A stretch of DNA of 64,000 bases, from the NCBI GenBank assembly GCA_944470555.2, contig OX104134.1:51389890-51453889 (forward strand). Reading direction: 5' to 3'. Positions 11,790-24,990 of this stretch are shown here, piece after piece. The notes below the pieces were generated by a model. The model did not search any database and was not told the origin of the DNA. It saw nothing but the letters and a program-made list of their open reading frames with translations. The DNA is from Heterobilharzia americana. Its lineage: Eukaryota; Platyhelminthes; Trematoda; Strigeidida; Schistosomatidae. The position numbers and the translations under genes are program-made. Within the stretch, counting starts at the first letter, position 1. Each line of letters starts with the position of its first letter.

Positions 11790-12166
11790 ATTCAATTTGA
11801 ATTAATCTAGTGCTCATTGGTGACTAACTTCGAAAGGTGACTCTTGAGAAGTCGTGGCCGGTGGAGCAAACCTAGTGTACATGAGGAGAAACACTCAGCG
11901 ACGACATTGAGCGATGGTTGCGCTATAAACCGTTGGATTCCAACCAATTGGCTCAACAGTAACGTGCGGACCACGGAACCTGAAGGTCATGGGTTCAATC
12001 CCTGGTGGGGTCATGGGCATGCACTGCTGAGTCTCATTCTAGTATGAGACAGCTGCCCAGTGCTCCCAGGTTTCCACTTTTCCTCCAAATGATGTCAGTC
12101 AAGGATGATTACCAACTTGAAACATCTCTAAATCCCCACAAACCCCCCAAATTTAATTTGAATTAT
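11790..12166 (+). mobile_element. Hammerhead SINE-like repeat, single plus-strand unit with core destroyed
   Basis: The unit begins with TAGTGCTCATTGGTGAC, has GGCTCAACAGTAAC (A-box position), GGGTTCAATCCCTGG (B box, about 11991) and ends with AATCCCCACAAACCCCCC. The hammerhead region at 12022-12065 keeps stem I (GCACTG/CAGTGC), but the core is deleted and changed (CTGAGTC, GAGA). AATTTGAATTA flanks both ends (11795 and about 12153), either a target-site duplication or overlap of unit ends. It sits in the intron after exon 1. Confidence 0.65.
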
Positions 12167-13272
12167 GATCACATATTGCTTTTCGTTATTTACGATGGCC
12201 CACTTAGAGTCAAAGCTGTTTTCAGGATGATATTTTGCCAAAATGGTTTGACAACTGTTTTTTTAATTTCTACAAGTAACTATATGTCTCTAGCCTCCAC
12301 TGAATCCTCTCTACAGATTTGGTAGTCACTAAAGCCTTTTCATTTTTAGGACTCTTCATAAACTAACTTATTTTCTTGAATTGAACAGCACCAGAAACAA
12401 CAAATGTAGCAAGTTAATACGAGCTGTTTGATTAGAACTGAAACAATTAAATGAAGACATTGAGAAATAATTTGTTTTTTATTTGGTATATATTAAAAGA
12501 AACTATCGTTTGTTAGTTAAACTTCAGTGTCTAAAGGTCATGTGGGTTTATTAACAGAAAGTCAGTCAATGAAGAAATGTAGTCCGTTTCACTTACTTAG
12601 CAAAAACCATTAACACTATGTTAAGACATACAATATAGTGGTACAATAATATTTACCTTAAAGTATGAAGGGCATCCTGTTTCCCAGACTCCATTATTAT
12701 AACTGTACTATGTTCCTCAGCTTCCCCAAATCTCTCATATGCACTTCTACGTGTTGTACACTGCCAACAAGTAAATTAACTGACTGTACAATACTTGAGT
12801 AAGTATGAAAGGAGCATAGAAGCAATCTTACTGTAGATTTTAGTGTTTTGTTTGAAAATGAATAGTTTATATATTGAACTAGCTAAAACTAGACTTCCAA
12901 ATCACTTTTCACCCAAGAATCTAAATTAGTAGTAAAGTTTCGGAGTATGTCCCTGATATGTGATGCCAAAGAATAAAGTATTTGACGCTTGATTAACTAG
13001 TTCCATCACTAGCATTTTTCAGCTGATAAAGCCATCACATATAGCCCTGTTTAGAGTATATTACTAGTTCTATGTTACAGATGGACGAAAATGAATTAAT
13101 ATAATGTCAAATGGAGAAATACTTTTGAAAGAAAACTTTCATCGGAGAGTATTGTATGTAATGAATGCTGAAACCTATCAGAAGGACTGTGAAGATGTTT
13201 TTCTAACTGAATATTCTTCTTCTGTCCCACACACCATATGTAAGAAAGTAATATTTTCATAGATTTGTCGAT

Positions 13273-13313
<41 letters not shown>

Positions 13314-14344
13314 ATAAATTCCAGAGCCAATTTCAGTTACTTTTCCCCGAATCATAACAACATTTTGTGCCATATTTCCCCAAGTTAGCTTTAACAGATG
13401 TTTTCTGACGAAGGAATGAAATCGATTTTCACTGTCATTGAATTATTTTACGATGAGATTAGACTATCTACATCTTTGTCATTGTTTTCTTTTTAGCAAG
13501 ATAAAAATAGAAAAGCATTTTTTCATGAGACTCCGCCTGTTATTTTTAATGAGAAGTTGATTACCCTTAAAGTGACTGATATCGCAATAATCTTGTGACT
13601 AGCCGAGGCAGGATAATATTGAGAGTAATATTTCGGTAAGTTTTATGACCCCTACCAATCTATTCATTTACACAGTCAGGTACTTAAATGCCTCAAATTC
13701 ACTTTAGTGACAGGTCAGCAAAAGGTTCCGCTCAGCTATGAATAACAGTTTTATTAACAAACTGTGAAAGGCTTCTATAATTTGAAGCTCTTTTGGCATA
13801 CATGTCAATTCAAGTGTAGTCACACTGAAAACACCTTAAAATCACTGGACCTATTTAGTTGGACTAATTATCTTCACATTTCAGTTTTGATGCAGAGAAG
13901 CCATTTAGCCTTTGATCTTCAGACCATGAAACCAAAGGAAAAGGAATAGATTAACGTAAGCTGTTACCTTCTTTATCATAATCAATTGAATGATATTCAG
14001 GAAAGCAGAAAGCATGCACAAAACAGGATGAATATCAGTTTCCTTCTGGAAATTACTCACCTTTTAATATTGTTTTGATTTGTGCGTTTTATGCCTATCT
14101 GAAGAACTTGTATGATGTATCATTGAAGTAGGAATCTATTATCGCGAAAAGATAAACCTATTTTATTATTAATAAAACACTATTGATGCATTTTATCAGT
14201 GTATGTGTGTATGGAAACTTAGATGTTGTCGCCACTCTATCTTGGCTAACTATTCGTTCAACCGTAAATGTCTTTGCTTCAAATTTATAAGCAACATATC
14301 GTGAAACTGTTGTCATAGCTCTTCAAAAGACTACTTTTACAACA
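12167..14344. other. Intron 1 interior, only a (TA)n tract
   Basis: Apart from the microsatellite at 13275-13310 nothing was recognised. Confidence 0.55.
13275..13310. repeat. (TA)n microsatellite, about 36 bp
   Basis: Pure AT alternation in the intron after exon 1. Confidence 0.95.
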
Positions 14345-14480
14345 CCATTTCCTAATGATGGATAATGGCCAGCAGTGAAATCCAGGATGCGCATTTGGTC
14401 CTATTCAGGACTCGTCAGCTGGATGTACCTGCCTCCCACTGAGTGATGTTGTTCCCGCCGGGATTCGAACTCGGGAGCGA
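14345..14480 (-). mobile_element. Hammerhead SINE-like fragment with a single core mutation
   Basis: The minus-strand hammerhead at 14380-14425 has stem I ATCCAG/CTGGAT perfect, CTGACGA intact and stem II GTCC/GGAC perfect, but CAAA in place of GAAA, which changes the catalytic G12 to C. The triplet is AUC. Upstream on the minus strand are the usual CACTGAGTGGG-like box and the GATTCGAAC B-box complement at 14461-14470. Confidence 0.7.
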
Positions 14481-14950
14481 TCGCTTCAAACTTCAGGGTT
14501 GTGTGTTTATGTTGTAATGCTGTAAAAAGAAATCGTCATAGGACTTTCTGATCAACGCTGTTTTTGATCGGTAGAAAGCTGCTGTATATGCAAAAGTGTC
14601 TTTGCATCCAGTTGTTGAGGTATATTCAGCATGACGAGACTACACCCCAATCTGCAGAGGTGAATTTAACGCTTCAGTGCGCTTTGAAATGTTTTAAAAC
14701 AGATATCCAGTTTACTTTTTATGGTTTGATTTCCATGCCTAGTCAGTGGCTGTAATCTCAAGGCATTCTGCCTGAAAACATTTGCCTGACTTTGCTTTAA
14801 CACAGATCATGGAAGATTCAAACAGATGGCTAGGCATCTTTTTATTGACCACTGATTAAAAGTTATACATCTCATAAAATTGTTTGACTTTATGTTTAGA
14901 CACTATCAACTCATTCAGTCTTCTTTATGTTTTTTATTATCTCTACCTAG

Positions 14951-15203
14951 GATTAATATGTCTGAATGATCATGGTAGTCGTAAACGTAGTGCTGAAATA
15001 GCACGTGAAGTTTGGCAAAAATCAATGATTGAATTAATTTATCAGTTAACACAAATCTATCCACCAGACAGATCAATACAGATTGACACACCGAATAAAG
15101 ATACACTGATTTACTTTAAGCAAATTCTAGAAAAACTTAGACCTGTTAAATTGTGTCAATATTCTGATCATTTAAGTTGGCAGTGGGGAAGACGAATGTA
15201 TGA
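14951..15203 (+). CDS. NMDA receptor GluN2-like gene, exon 2 in this window (end of amino-terminal domain)
   Basis: Codes for LICLNDHGSRKRSAEIAREVW and on to WQWGRRMY. This corresponds to the GLISVSYDEW...VRDGIAII region of GluN2, the last part of the clamshell amino-terminal domain and the approach to the linker. The acceptor is CTACCTAG ending at 14950 and the donor is GA|GTAAGT at 15203/15204. The exon takes two bases to finish the Gly codon begun in the preceding exon and leaves GA to be finished by T at 29179, giving Asp. It is followed by a 14-kb intron full of repeats. Phase agreement on both sides is the strongest evidence. Confidence 0.85.
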
Positions 15204-17804
15204 GTAAGTAACCTTTTAATGATAACAATAACGATCTATAGACCTGCTTCTTATCTAAAAGAAGCCAATATCTAGATTGTGCTTTTCTCTTTGAAAATAA
15301 GTCATTACATGTACTTGTAACATTACCATGGCAGGCTTTTTATTCAGACTATGTATTTATACATATACTGTCTTGCTTTGACATTATAACTTATTTTTTT
15401 TATCATTTTTTGCTCTGGACCAGACAGACACTTCAGCATTGATAGAAACGTTACTTTGATTGTGGGGATCAAGAAAATCTATCAGTGGGATGCAGCACAA
15501 CTTTTTTGTCCTATTTTTGACAGATTAGACGATCGTTTTTAGCCATCAACGAGTGTTGCTCTTCTCGGGTGAAACTTGTAATCACGGTCAATAATCCCAT
15601 TGTTAGGCACTGATAAAAATCCAGAGGAAAGTTCACAGATAAATAAGGAGAAATAAATACTGAAAAATTATATCACTGGAAATTATGATTTTCATCAAGA
15701 CAACCATTGACTGGTGGACTAATGAAAGCCAGGTGTTATTCGAAAATCACGTCGTCTGTTCTCTATCCCAAGAACTGGGACTACGGTAATTATTGAACTA
15801 TTTAACTGGTCCCAATTGGAGAAAAGACTTGAACCCTAAAGTTCCAAATGAAAATTTCCCCTGCTGACTCAACTGATTTAACTGGATAATTCAATATATT
15901 ATAGTAGAACAAATGTGTAGAGTTACTTTGAAAGAAAGCAGTAATAGCAAATATCTTTGGAAGACATCTGCTTGATTATTATGTGAGTCTTTCAGCTGTA
16001 TATCTCTTCAACCGCTTAGGAAATCAAACCTCAGGAAATGTTAAGAGTCTTCTTCATACCGTAGGTGGACTGCAAACAGTTGCTTTAGTTCTGTCGAATA
16101 AGAGTCAAATTCTAAACAGTGTGATAGATGCTGGATAGTGGCAAGGATGCGTCTTTCGTCCTATTTGGGAATCATCAGCTGGACGTACCTGCCTCTCAGC
16201 ATGTGACGTCGTCCCCACTCAGACAAGCTACAATATAGTGTGAGATGTTTGTGTAAAGTCCGCAACCATTATCAAAAATCTGTACACATATACCTCAGAT
16301 ATTACAAGAGCATACAGTGATGTTATTTCTTCTGTTTTAAACAGACAGTGTGTTTGAGCTTTCTTATTTGACCTGGTAACTCTTCTTTACATTCATAATA
16401 AAAATAATTACTAGGACAGCATAATTGGAAGAACATAGTGGTGGTGCACATTTTGACTCATGAGAAGGCGTCTTGGTGTCAAATGGTAAGGGCTGTAATA
16501 TTATCGTGAGGTTGTGCATACTTGATCCGTTTTAGTTTGTTTTGCACTTTACATAAGTAATGAGATAAGCATTTCAAAAATCAGAATGGAAAAGTTCTCT
16601 CTTTGAATAAAGTAAGAACAACAATAGTAGCAGAATTGGCGTGCATGTAAGTCATGATTTCTCTTCAACTGCTTTAAAACCTATAGAATATAATATTTAT
16701 AATTTAAAAAAACCGTGTTGCACAACCTACTTCTACAAATCAACAAGAATATTTTAAGTGGAGATAGAAAGTAAAGATGATATAGGTTGACCAAAACATG
16801 AAATTGTGAAGACTACAGTGACAGAATGAACATTCTACACAAGGTTTTTCTAGACTGGGAATTCAGATAGGAAAAACTTACAAACTTATGTATCGTCAAC
16901 CAAAATATCGGTTAACTGTAAATAGGTTCATCATGATGGCTTGATAAGATTGGATATTCTTCCTACGAAAAACATTCACTAATAAATTACTGGTGTACAC
17001 GGAAAATAATTCTCTGAAAACATAAAACATTTTTGGTAACACTGAGCAGCAAAATATATGAGAATCCAAGTTATTATTGAGATGGAACTAACACGTAGTT
17101 CACTGCCTACTTTCTAGTCCCAGTTGCTGAATAATTTGCAGTATATTATCTCTACTGAGTTACACTGTGCAGCGATGTCAATGAAAACATTTCATTATAG
17201 TGAATGAACATTTAGAGTAGGGAAAGACAACCCATCGACTGTTACGTATTCAGTAAGACGTTATACAACCTTGCAAATTAAAATTTCAGTTTTAAAGATT
17301 AAGGATAATCGGTAAGAAGCATTTACAAATGTCACTAGAGTAGGAATGGTCGAATTCTATGTGGCCTAAAACAAGAACAACACCAAGAGAATTATATAAT
17401 TAGAAAACAAGCTAAGGTAAAGGCTAGTGAAGGTTGAAGGTGAGGTTATCCCACAGAAAAAAACATTATTATTTTCAGCGTACCGATAGAAAATGAGATT
17501 AGCAAAATGGCATTTAATACCATCAAGAGGCTTGCTTAAGACTCAGATTTTTGGCGCCAAACAAGAAAAATATAATGTTAGATGCTTGACCATTTTGCTG
17601 TGTGTAATATGCTGGTGTCATGATGAGAGAAAAAGCAATTTTCTGCGAAGAATTTGTTTGATCTGGCCTCCTGGTATTACAAGAAACCGTCCCCCTTCAT
17701 GGGTATCTGTCGTTCATTTAAACTATTAGATATTGATTTCGTTTGGAAACATTCGTTTCCTTGACGCTTTGTACATCTTACAGATGTACACTGTATAAGG
17801 GAAT
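15204..17804. other. Start of intron 2, one hammerhead fragment
   Basis: Apart from the fragment at 16110-16230 nothing was recognised. Confidence 0.55.
16110..16230 (-). mobile_element. Hammerhead SINE-like fragment
   Basis: The minus-strand hammerhead at 16140-16184 keeps CTGATGA and GAAA. Stem II (TTCC/GGAC) has a first-pair mismatch and stem I (GTCCAG with CTTGCC) pairs at four of six positions. The triplet region reads GACGCATC. The fragment ends soon after ACGTACCTGCC. Inside the second intron. Confidence 0.6.
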
Positions 17805-18060
17805 TGCAATAACTTGGTATTCATCCCGCACTAACAACGGTTGGAAAAACACTGGAAACCTAGGAGCACTAGACAGGTGTATTGTCCTAGTGTGGAGCTT
17901 CTCGGCAGTCAAGGACCAATCCTAGGATCTCCAGGTTCCGAAGAGAGCATGCCACCATTAAGCCACTTGGTCAGAACCCAATCTTCCACATTTTCCTACT
18001 TCCGTCAACCGGCGATATAGCTCGACCTTCATCGAAAGCCGTCGCTGAGCATTTGTTTTC
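17805..18060 (-). mobile_element. Degenerate hammerhead SINE-like repeat
   Basis: The minus orientation is recognisable from TTGGAAAAACACTGGAAACC, GGAGCACTAGACAGGTGT, the altered B-box complement, GCCACCATTAAGCCACTTGG and the later AGCTCGACCTTCATCG piece. The core is gone (GACAAT for GACGAAA). A direct relative of the unit at 57808-58110. Confidence 0.6.
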
Positions 18061-19447
18061 ACATCTGACATGATTATATTCATAAAATAACGGTTTAAAC
18101 GCATCTAAATACACACTCTTGGTTTTGTCCAGAAGTATTTTCATCATACCAAAGCAAACAGAACTAATTTTCACAAGGGTAAGAGGGAGTGCAAACGTAA
18201 TTCCAACCAACTACTGCGCAGACAATGAAAATACCGCTGTCACCACTTCATCTGAACCTTGAAGGCACTAAGTATTTGACTGTGTATCTACGCTTTCCAT
18301 GCACTCTATTAACAACTGAATGCACAGAAAGTAATGACACAATGTGCGGGCATAGAGACTGATACATATTATTTAATAGAGATGACTCATTGTATTTGAC
18401 TAAGCTTTAAGTATCATGATGAATTGTGACACTTGTTAAAGCGTATTCCATAATACTCTTCATATTATTGTGTATCACCAGATATCATCATTTTTATTTA
18501 TGCTTTATTCTGAAAATCTCTTCTGCATTATGCTGACAGTAATGATTATTTAAAAAGTTTAGTATTAACTCCTAGTGGGTTTAGGAACTGATTGTGACCG
18601 AAGTTGATGATAGGTAAACGTGGGGCAAACACTTTAACAGCTAGGAAATAGTGACTCATAAAACTCTTTAACCTTCACAGGCTTGTGAATTTGGTTGTTT
18701 GACACACCTGTTGTGCAAACTTTGGCCACAGTATCCACTTGATTAAATATTAATAGATAAATCTGGATTCTAGAGCACAACTAGATGGTTAATTACTGCA
18801 TGAATTATGGGAAAATATAAACACCTTCAAAATAATATGGATAGTGAACATTTCGAAAAATATTTTCCCGAAAATGAACGTTCTTCATTGAATGGATGTG
18901 CTAAATCTATCAATATATATATGTGGTCTAAAATTCGGTGCAGTGTCCAACGTCCTAGATATTCAATGATTTTGCAACGCGTTTGACGTCAACTCGTTTT
19001 AGAACATATCATCACTTCGTACTGTTAAAATCTTTCAGATTAATGTCTTATTTTATACAGCAATGATAAATCAATGATTAGTTTTTCACATTTTTGACTA
19101 GTATTATCTTTTTACCGTTTCGCAACTGTTACTACTCAAATATCTTGAATAAATTAATCCCGTCTTGAATACCTATCAGACAATGAAATTGTATAAATAT
19201 CTAGATTTTGCTATTCAGTGTTCATCAAAATAATAAGAAAAGCTAGGGGTAAATCTTAGTAGACTACTTCAGTTTTCTTGTGTAACAAGACAGTTTCCTA
19301 ATCATCATAGCACAGGTGCTTACACATATTAAATATAACTCCTCTAGTTGTAAGTCTCCCTTTATCTTCATTGATGTCATGACAGATTCCATTTCACCAT
19401 CTAGTGCTAGGATGTATTGAGACCAAATGTTTAACATCCTACAATGA
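18061..19447. other. Intron 2, no feature
   Basis: AT-rich, a short TA run near 18913, no coding signal. Confidence 0.55.
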
Positions 19448-19459
19448 GTAAATACAAAT

Positions 19460-21485
19460 TATTGTTATCATTTGCCCCTTGGGTTCCTAGTGGAATATAG
19501 GACTCCACTGCACTCTTTTCTCTGTAGTCTTTCCAACCTGGCTCCACGACTGCCCACAAGCTCTCATTTCTTCCTCATATCATCCCCTCCATGTCACCCT
19601 CGGAAACCAAACACATCGTTTCTCTTGTGGATTCCACTCGACGGCATGGCCTGGCGCGTGATGCCCCCAATCGGTCTTCTCAGTGTATGCCAAATCCAAT
19701 CCATCTCCACTTTCTTCTGCATATTTGTTGGGCGATGGGTTCCTGGATGGTTCGTTGACAGCCAACCAACCAGCCAGAGTTCCTTCTTCCTTATTCTTTC
19801 TGCCCATCTGATCTGATCTGATCTTCAGCATCGAGTGAGTGTAGGTGGCAGCTGTTGATGAATGTCTGTAGTTTGTTGGAAATGCTTTTCATAACGCGCC
19901 AAGTCCCTCAACCATCACATAGAAGCATTAACTTACTTGACATTACTGTCGAAAAAGCGGATCCTGTTCTTTATGTTGAGTGCAGTGGAGTGCAGTAGAT
20001 CTCCACACTGCTTTCAGAATAATGAACGCCTGTCTTGCTGTCTTTCCGATCCCGACCAGCTTTGACATCCTCATCTGTGCCGCCGCTGCCGCCACCTGTA
20101 GTTGAAACGATGCTGCCTAGGTATGTAGGTGAAAGAGACTACTTCCTTTAGATTTCTTCTGTTGATGGTGATTGGTGCTTGTTGTTGATTCTGTTGTTGG
20201 TTGGGTATCTTCACCACCTCTGTCTTCTCTACGTTCACCTGAAAGAAGTCCCATCCTCGCTGCCCTACCCTGCCCTGCCTCTTCTGTCAACCTGTTGGTT
20301 TTCGCCTGTAGATCTTCGAGCTTGTGCGACACTAGTCATAAATCGTCACCGGCGAGATCCAAATCTTCTTCAGGGGCCTTTCCATTGGTCCAGCCACGTA
20401 TGCCCCTCTTCTCACAGCTCCTCATTTTTTGCTACATGATCCAGTCCAGTCCAGTCGATCACAATCAGGAAGATCATCTGTGATAGTAGGCGGCAGTCTT
20501 GTCTTACCTACCAACCTGTCTTCACTTCAAAGGCGTCACTGAGCTTTCCATTGTGAATCACTTGGCATGTGGCATCATCTTCATCACGTAGCTGCTGTTG
20601 AATGAGGTTGATAAAGGTTTGTGGCACTAAAACCGTGGTGCTGAAGCAGTTGCCAAGTTACTTCTTGGTTGACGCTGTCGGAGGCCTTCTCAAAGTCGAT
20701 AAATTTGAGGTAGACATTTGACTGCCATTTTATGACATGCTCTGTTCTATGATGATGCATAGTGTAGCGTTGCAATTTTATCCACACATGATTTGTACTT
20801 CCTGAATCCAGCCTGCTCTGGTCGTAATTTTGAACCCAGGGCATCTTTTAGTCTCTCCAGGATGACGCGCCACAATATTTTGCTCGGGTTGGACAGGAGT
20901 TTGATTCGGCGCAAGTTCTTGCAAACACTAAGGTCTCCCTTCTTCGGGAGTTTGACGAGGTAGCCCTTCTTCCAATCAACCGGCAGGTACCTTTCTTTCC
21001 TTCCCATCAAACCTTCTGCAATAGTGATGTGAGCATGTCCGCTGTTGTCTGTGTGTCTGTATTCAGTGCTCCTGGGAGAATTTCACCTATCCCTATAGCT
21101 TTCGTGAATTTCAGCAGCTTTGCGGCATTCAGGACTTCTGCTTTTGTTGGAGGGCCTGTGTTCACTGGTTGTTCTGTGGTTGCTGGTGGTAATTCTGGAC
21201 GAGTTTCAGGTGGTGGTGATGGTCGATTCAAGAGTTTTCTGAAGTGGTTCGCCCATTGTTTCCTTCGGTAACAAGGTTACTTTCACTATCTTTTACTGGT
21301 TTCATCTGTGTCGATCTCTCCCCAGATAGTAACCTTGTTATTTGATACAGTGTTGTCAGGTCTCTCCTACCAGCAGCCTGTTCTGCTTCACTTGCCAGTG
21401 TGCCGTAGAAGTGTCTTCTTTCTCTGCACTCACTCTTCTTCTTCGGTATGGTGTTTTATAGGTTGTGTTCAGTTTCTCTTTGCAA
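19460..21485 (-). mobile_element. RTE-clade LINE copy C, 5'-truncated, with target-site duplication
   Basis: The 3' end lies at the left and the element runs rightwards into its ORF interior, stopping at the position coding for the MYKTLDKE region of the complete copies, so the 5' third is missing. GTAAATACAAAT at 19448-19459 and GTAAGTACAAAT at 21486-21497 are a 12-base duplication with one mismatch. The 3' tail is eroded to ATTGTTATCATT rather than a clean TTA repeat. It shares variants with copy D, including SVNQEV instead of SVDREV, a CAGGG microrepeat and the TGGACTGGACTGG expansion, so C and D are one subfamily. Confidence 0.85.
19466..21485 (-). pseudogene. Broken RT ORF of RTE copy C
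   Basis: Minus-strand pieces include 21007-21231 (NRPSPPPETRPELPPA, AAKLLKF), 20747-21010 (WKKGYLVKLPKKGDLSVCKN, EQAGFRKYKS) and 20584-20844 (FIDFEKASDSVNQEV). Next comes a much altered FADD region with CAGGG microrepeats near 20270, and then the C-terminal zinc-knuckle-like region at 19580-19831. Frameshifts and stops separate all pieces. The first Asp of the FDSVD motif is read here as SDSVN in place of FDSVD, so the RT site is also degraded. Confidence 0.8.
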
Positions 21486-21509
21486 GTAAGTACAAATACT
21501 CTCACTATT

Positions 21510-22045
21510 TGTTGATATGCGTGTAATTCTCCGTTGTTTTTCTGGATCGATCTGTTTGACCTCTGTTGGCATATGCGCTACTTTGCGGATGCCTTGACAT
21601 TGTATGAGTATATTTTATAATAATTCACTTGGTTATGGCTAACAGAAGAACCCAGGATGCGTGTTTCGTCATTTTTCAGATTCTTCAGCTGGATGTGCCT
21701 GCACCCGAGGGAGTGATGTTGTTCCCACTGCGACTCGAACCTCGTACTCATCGCTTCAAACCCCAGGGCGTTACCCACTACGCCAATGAGGCACGTTAAC
21801 CGCCTCTTGTACAACGGTCAACGATCCAGTAAAGCAACGAAGAATCACAAGTATATCAACAAGTAGTAATAACTTTTACATGTTGTGCAAGAGGTGGCTA
21901 TCGTGCCGCAGTGGCCTATTGGATAGTGCCTTGATGTTTGAGGCAATGATTTTGAGGTTTGAGTCGCGGCGGAAAAACATCCGGCTGACGAGTCCCAGAT
22001 AGGATGAAACGTGCCGCCTGCATTTCTCTGCTAGCCACAACCAAG
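21510..22045. mobile_element. Hammerhead SINE-like repeat, inverted pair
   Basis: The minus hammerhead 21650-21694 has CTGAAGA and GAAA intact, stem I ATCCAG/CTGGGT fully paired with one wobble, AUC triplet, but a weak stem II. The plus hammerhead 21979-22023 has CTGACGA and GAAA intact and a wobble-closed stem II (GTCC/GGAT), but the triplet is CGC, so it cannot be cut in the normal way. The B-box complement GACTCGAACC is at about 21731-21740. It directly abuts RTE copy C. Confidence 0.75.
21650..21694 (-). ncRNA. Hammerhead ribozyme with intact core and weak stem II
   Basis: CTGAAGA (N7 = A), GAAA and an AUC triplet are all present with a six-pair stem I. The first stem II pair is A with C and only two inner pairs remain, so folding would depend on stem I contacts. 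Listed because no core residue is lost. Confidence 0.5.
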
Positions 22046-23280
22046 TAAATTAACAAATACTATCATTGATTCTCGACATAACGTGACAAACAGTCATTAG
22101 GTAACGCACTGAACAAGTTACCTGGAAGAAAACAGTAATTTACAGTTTCACTGTCTCCTAAGCCACCTATAAATTAAATTAAATTTCCTCGCCATTCCCT
22201 GGGAGACAGTTCAGCGTAGATTATGAAATTTATCGAACAACTACTCCATTAATTATAACCTTTATACTAATGAAAGATAAATAAATACCATACACGTACA
22301 ACAAAATTATTAATCAGTACCGTAGTGTTGGCAAAAGACTGAGATGAAACTAATTTTTTCTGGATTAGATTACGTTTTCGAAACTCTTGTTCCAAATAAA
22401 CGAGTTCTACCGATTCAGTAGATGGGAAATGAAGCACAGTTTCATCTGAACTACGAGGTCAGTCCCTTTTTCACTCTTGTTCGCGAAACCAATATCGGTA
22501 ACTTATTAATAAACTAAAAGTGTGTAATCCTTACCTGCAGAATTCCACTAAATAAATTTATTAAAACTGAAGAAATAAAAACATTGTTTTGCACATTGTT
22601 AAACGGTTTGTTGGAGGTAAAAATATGCGAAACATCCTTCTATTTGGTCAATTTCAAGTGATTTGTTTTTGCTGTGCGGCAGAATTTCAGTCGTTGTGAT
22701 TCTCCGTAGTGGTTGGTAGAAAGACTATTGATTTCAATGCAGTCTTCAATTTTGGATGGTCATTAGCCACAGAACGACTGAAAATGCAGGAGATAGGAAA
22801 ATTATTTTGTCCTACCTCTGAATTTCATAACAGTGTTCTCTACCGCTGTCATGTTAGAATGATCTCGGAATATTTAGTTTCTAAGGTATACACATCACTG
22901 TTCAGCCATCAAGTCAGAATTCAGTGGTTCGTGTTTTTCCAGACTCTGTCTGTCCATGACAGCACCATCACCACCAGACACTTCTGATCAACAGCTGCCC
23001 CTAATTCTCGCTTGACTTCATCCACGCACTTTATAAATTCCTGATTAAACTTCTAGAATGTTACGTGCATACAGTCATTCATAAATAATCAATAATTACT
23101 CCAGTGTCATCTGAAAGAAATAAGTCCGTTGCAAAGTAAGTTTTATCGTCAACCGTACTAACTAAAGGATTCTCGCCTGGCCTGAAACAGTCATTTAAAG
23201 TGCCCAAAGTCCTGATGGTTCTTTGGCTCATACCACTGCCTGATGTATGAGGCTTTGAAATCAACTCTCTTCATCCCAAG

Positions 23281-23425
23281 GCAATTTTAATAACCCCCCT
23301 AGGAGTGATGAAAATAGCCAATTAGGTTTCTTTATTTCGCGGGAAAGGCAGATTTTTATAAATTGAAGAAGTCTAATTGGTTATTCTAGTTGTTGCTAGG
23401 GTGACCTTCAAAGTCACTCTTCATC
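23281..23425 (+). mobile_element. MITE copy 3, degenerate
   Basis: The left end reads CCCCTAGGAGTGATGAAAAT then AGCCAATTAG, matching CTAGCAACTGATGAGAGAGC of the 7740 copy. The right end GTTGCTAGGGTGACCTTCAA then AGTCAC is well kept. An inner CCAATTAG ... CTAATTGG pair adds to the fold-back shape. Lies in the second intron. Confidence 0.6.
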
Positions 23426-24799
23426 CCAGTATGAATCCTAAGATTGGGATATTTCAGGGCACACTTGCAATTCAACTTTTAATTAATAATTGAACAAAAC
23501 TCAGATGTCAACAACTCATACTCCGGTGTACACGCGCTGACATTCATCAACAAACGTGGAGAACGGTTAGACATACACAAACATTGCACCTACCTCGTAA
23601 TCAGTGAGTAGAACTTGAGAATCCTGGCAGAAGAGAACTCCAGAGTCGATTAGTTCATTTGACAAAGCAAATACCAAAATAGTGTTAATAACAGAATGAC
23701 GTTTTGGTGCGTGAATACTTACCAACAATCGAATTTCATTTCCAGAATCCACCAAGTTAGTAGGGGAAGAATTTTTTCCACACACATAGTACGGATAATA
23801 AGTAATTCCTGTTGCATATACCAGGCATTCATTCAATAAACACACATTCAGTAAATAATCTGTTTCTCTAACTAAACATATTGAGATTCAGAGCTGCTAT
23901 CCTGCCTAATCCTACAGTGTGGTAACTGTTAAGCTCATGTACAGTGACTGTTGAGTATTAATTTTGATTACTTCTGATAATAAGGTCTTTCATCTTAAAT
24001 TTTGCCGAAATCCAGGTATCAGTTTACTGACTCACCCGGATCCTATGTTTAAATCTACTTTCTTAAACGTATGACCATTAACTACACAAGATTGAACAGG
24101 TTAGATTGTTTCGCTTAATTGTAAATGCAAAACCTGTTAGGATGCGGAGTCCCCTTCTGACAGACTCTGTGCTACTTAAATACCAACTTTATTCTCAGAC
24201 TGTAAAGAATCTCAAGTGTAAATTTTGACGTGCCTTCACAACATGGTACTACTAGAAAAGCTGTGAATTTCCTCTTAATCTTAAAGTAGCGATGGCTGAT
24301 ATAACTATTTGCTTACCTTTTTGAAAAATTACACAGTTTTAATAACTCCCACAGGGTATTTATTAAATAACACTGTCCCTTGGTATACTTATTTTCTTAT
24401 AGAGACTTCTTAGTAAATCTTCTGGCTCAGTTGGATGTACATACACTAGGCGTACATCGACAGATAAGGAGCAAGATGATGAAATATCCAAATGTATGCT
24501 ATGGTATGATGGCATTTAAACATCTTCGTCAGTTCTTTTGATTTTACATTCCCATATAGATGATTCTTCCTGTATCCGTCTGCACATAAGTTAAGATGCT
24601 TATCACTTCAAAAAGGACTAATCACTTTCTTCTTACCCCTCTGCCTCTACATTAGGTTATCTCTGTTTCAATTCAAGGTACTTGATTAACCAGGATTTGA
24701 GCTATTCCTGTATGTTTATGTTATTGAAACCAACTTTCAGCCTAATTACGTAATCCTCTTATGAGTCCTAGGGTATTCGACTACCCTTTTAAAATAATT

Positions 24800-24990
24800 A
24801 CGTCCTGCGGACAAAGTGGATCATTTGTGCTCTAAATATAAGAGTACTGCGCAGTTGCTTCTTCCCAGTATGAGAATTCTCAGCAGTTCATATCCACGAC
24901 TCTGCTTAGGATCGAGCTCAGGACACCGAACACAATAATACTCAGCTACTGAGTTGTAATCCAATGGTTCATTGTTTCTTGTCTTAAGTA
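24800..24990 (-). mobile_element. Highly degenerate tRNA-like SINE remnant
   Basis: The minus-strand order is kept (ATCATTTGTGCTC, CCCAGTATGAGAATTCTCAG, CATATCCACGAC, GGATCGAGCTCAGGAC as B-box complement, AATCCAATGGTTCAT). The hammerhead core is not recognisable. Assigned by position of short matches only. Confidence 0.45.
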
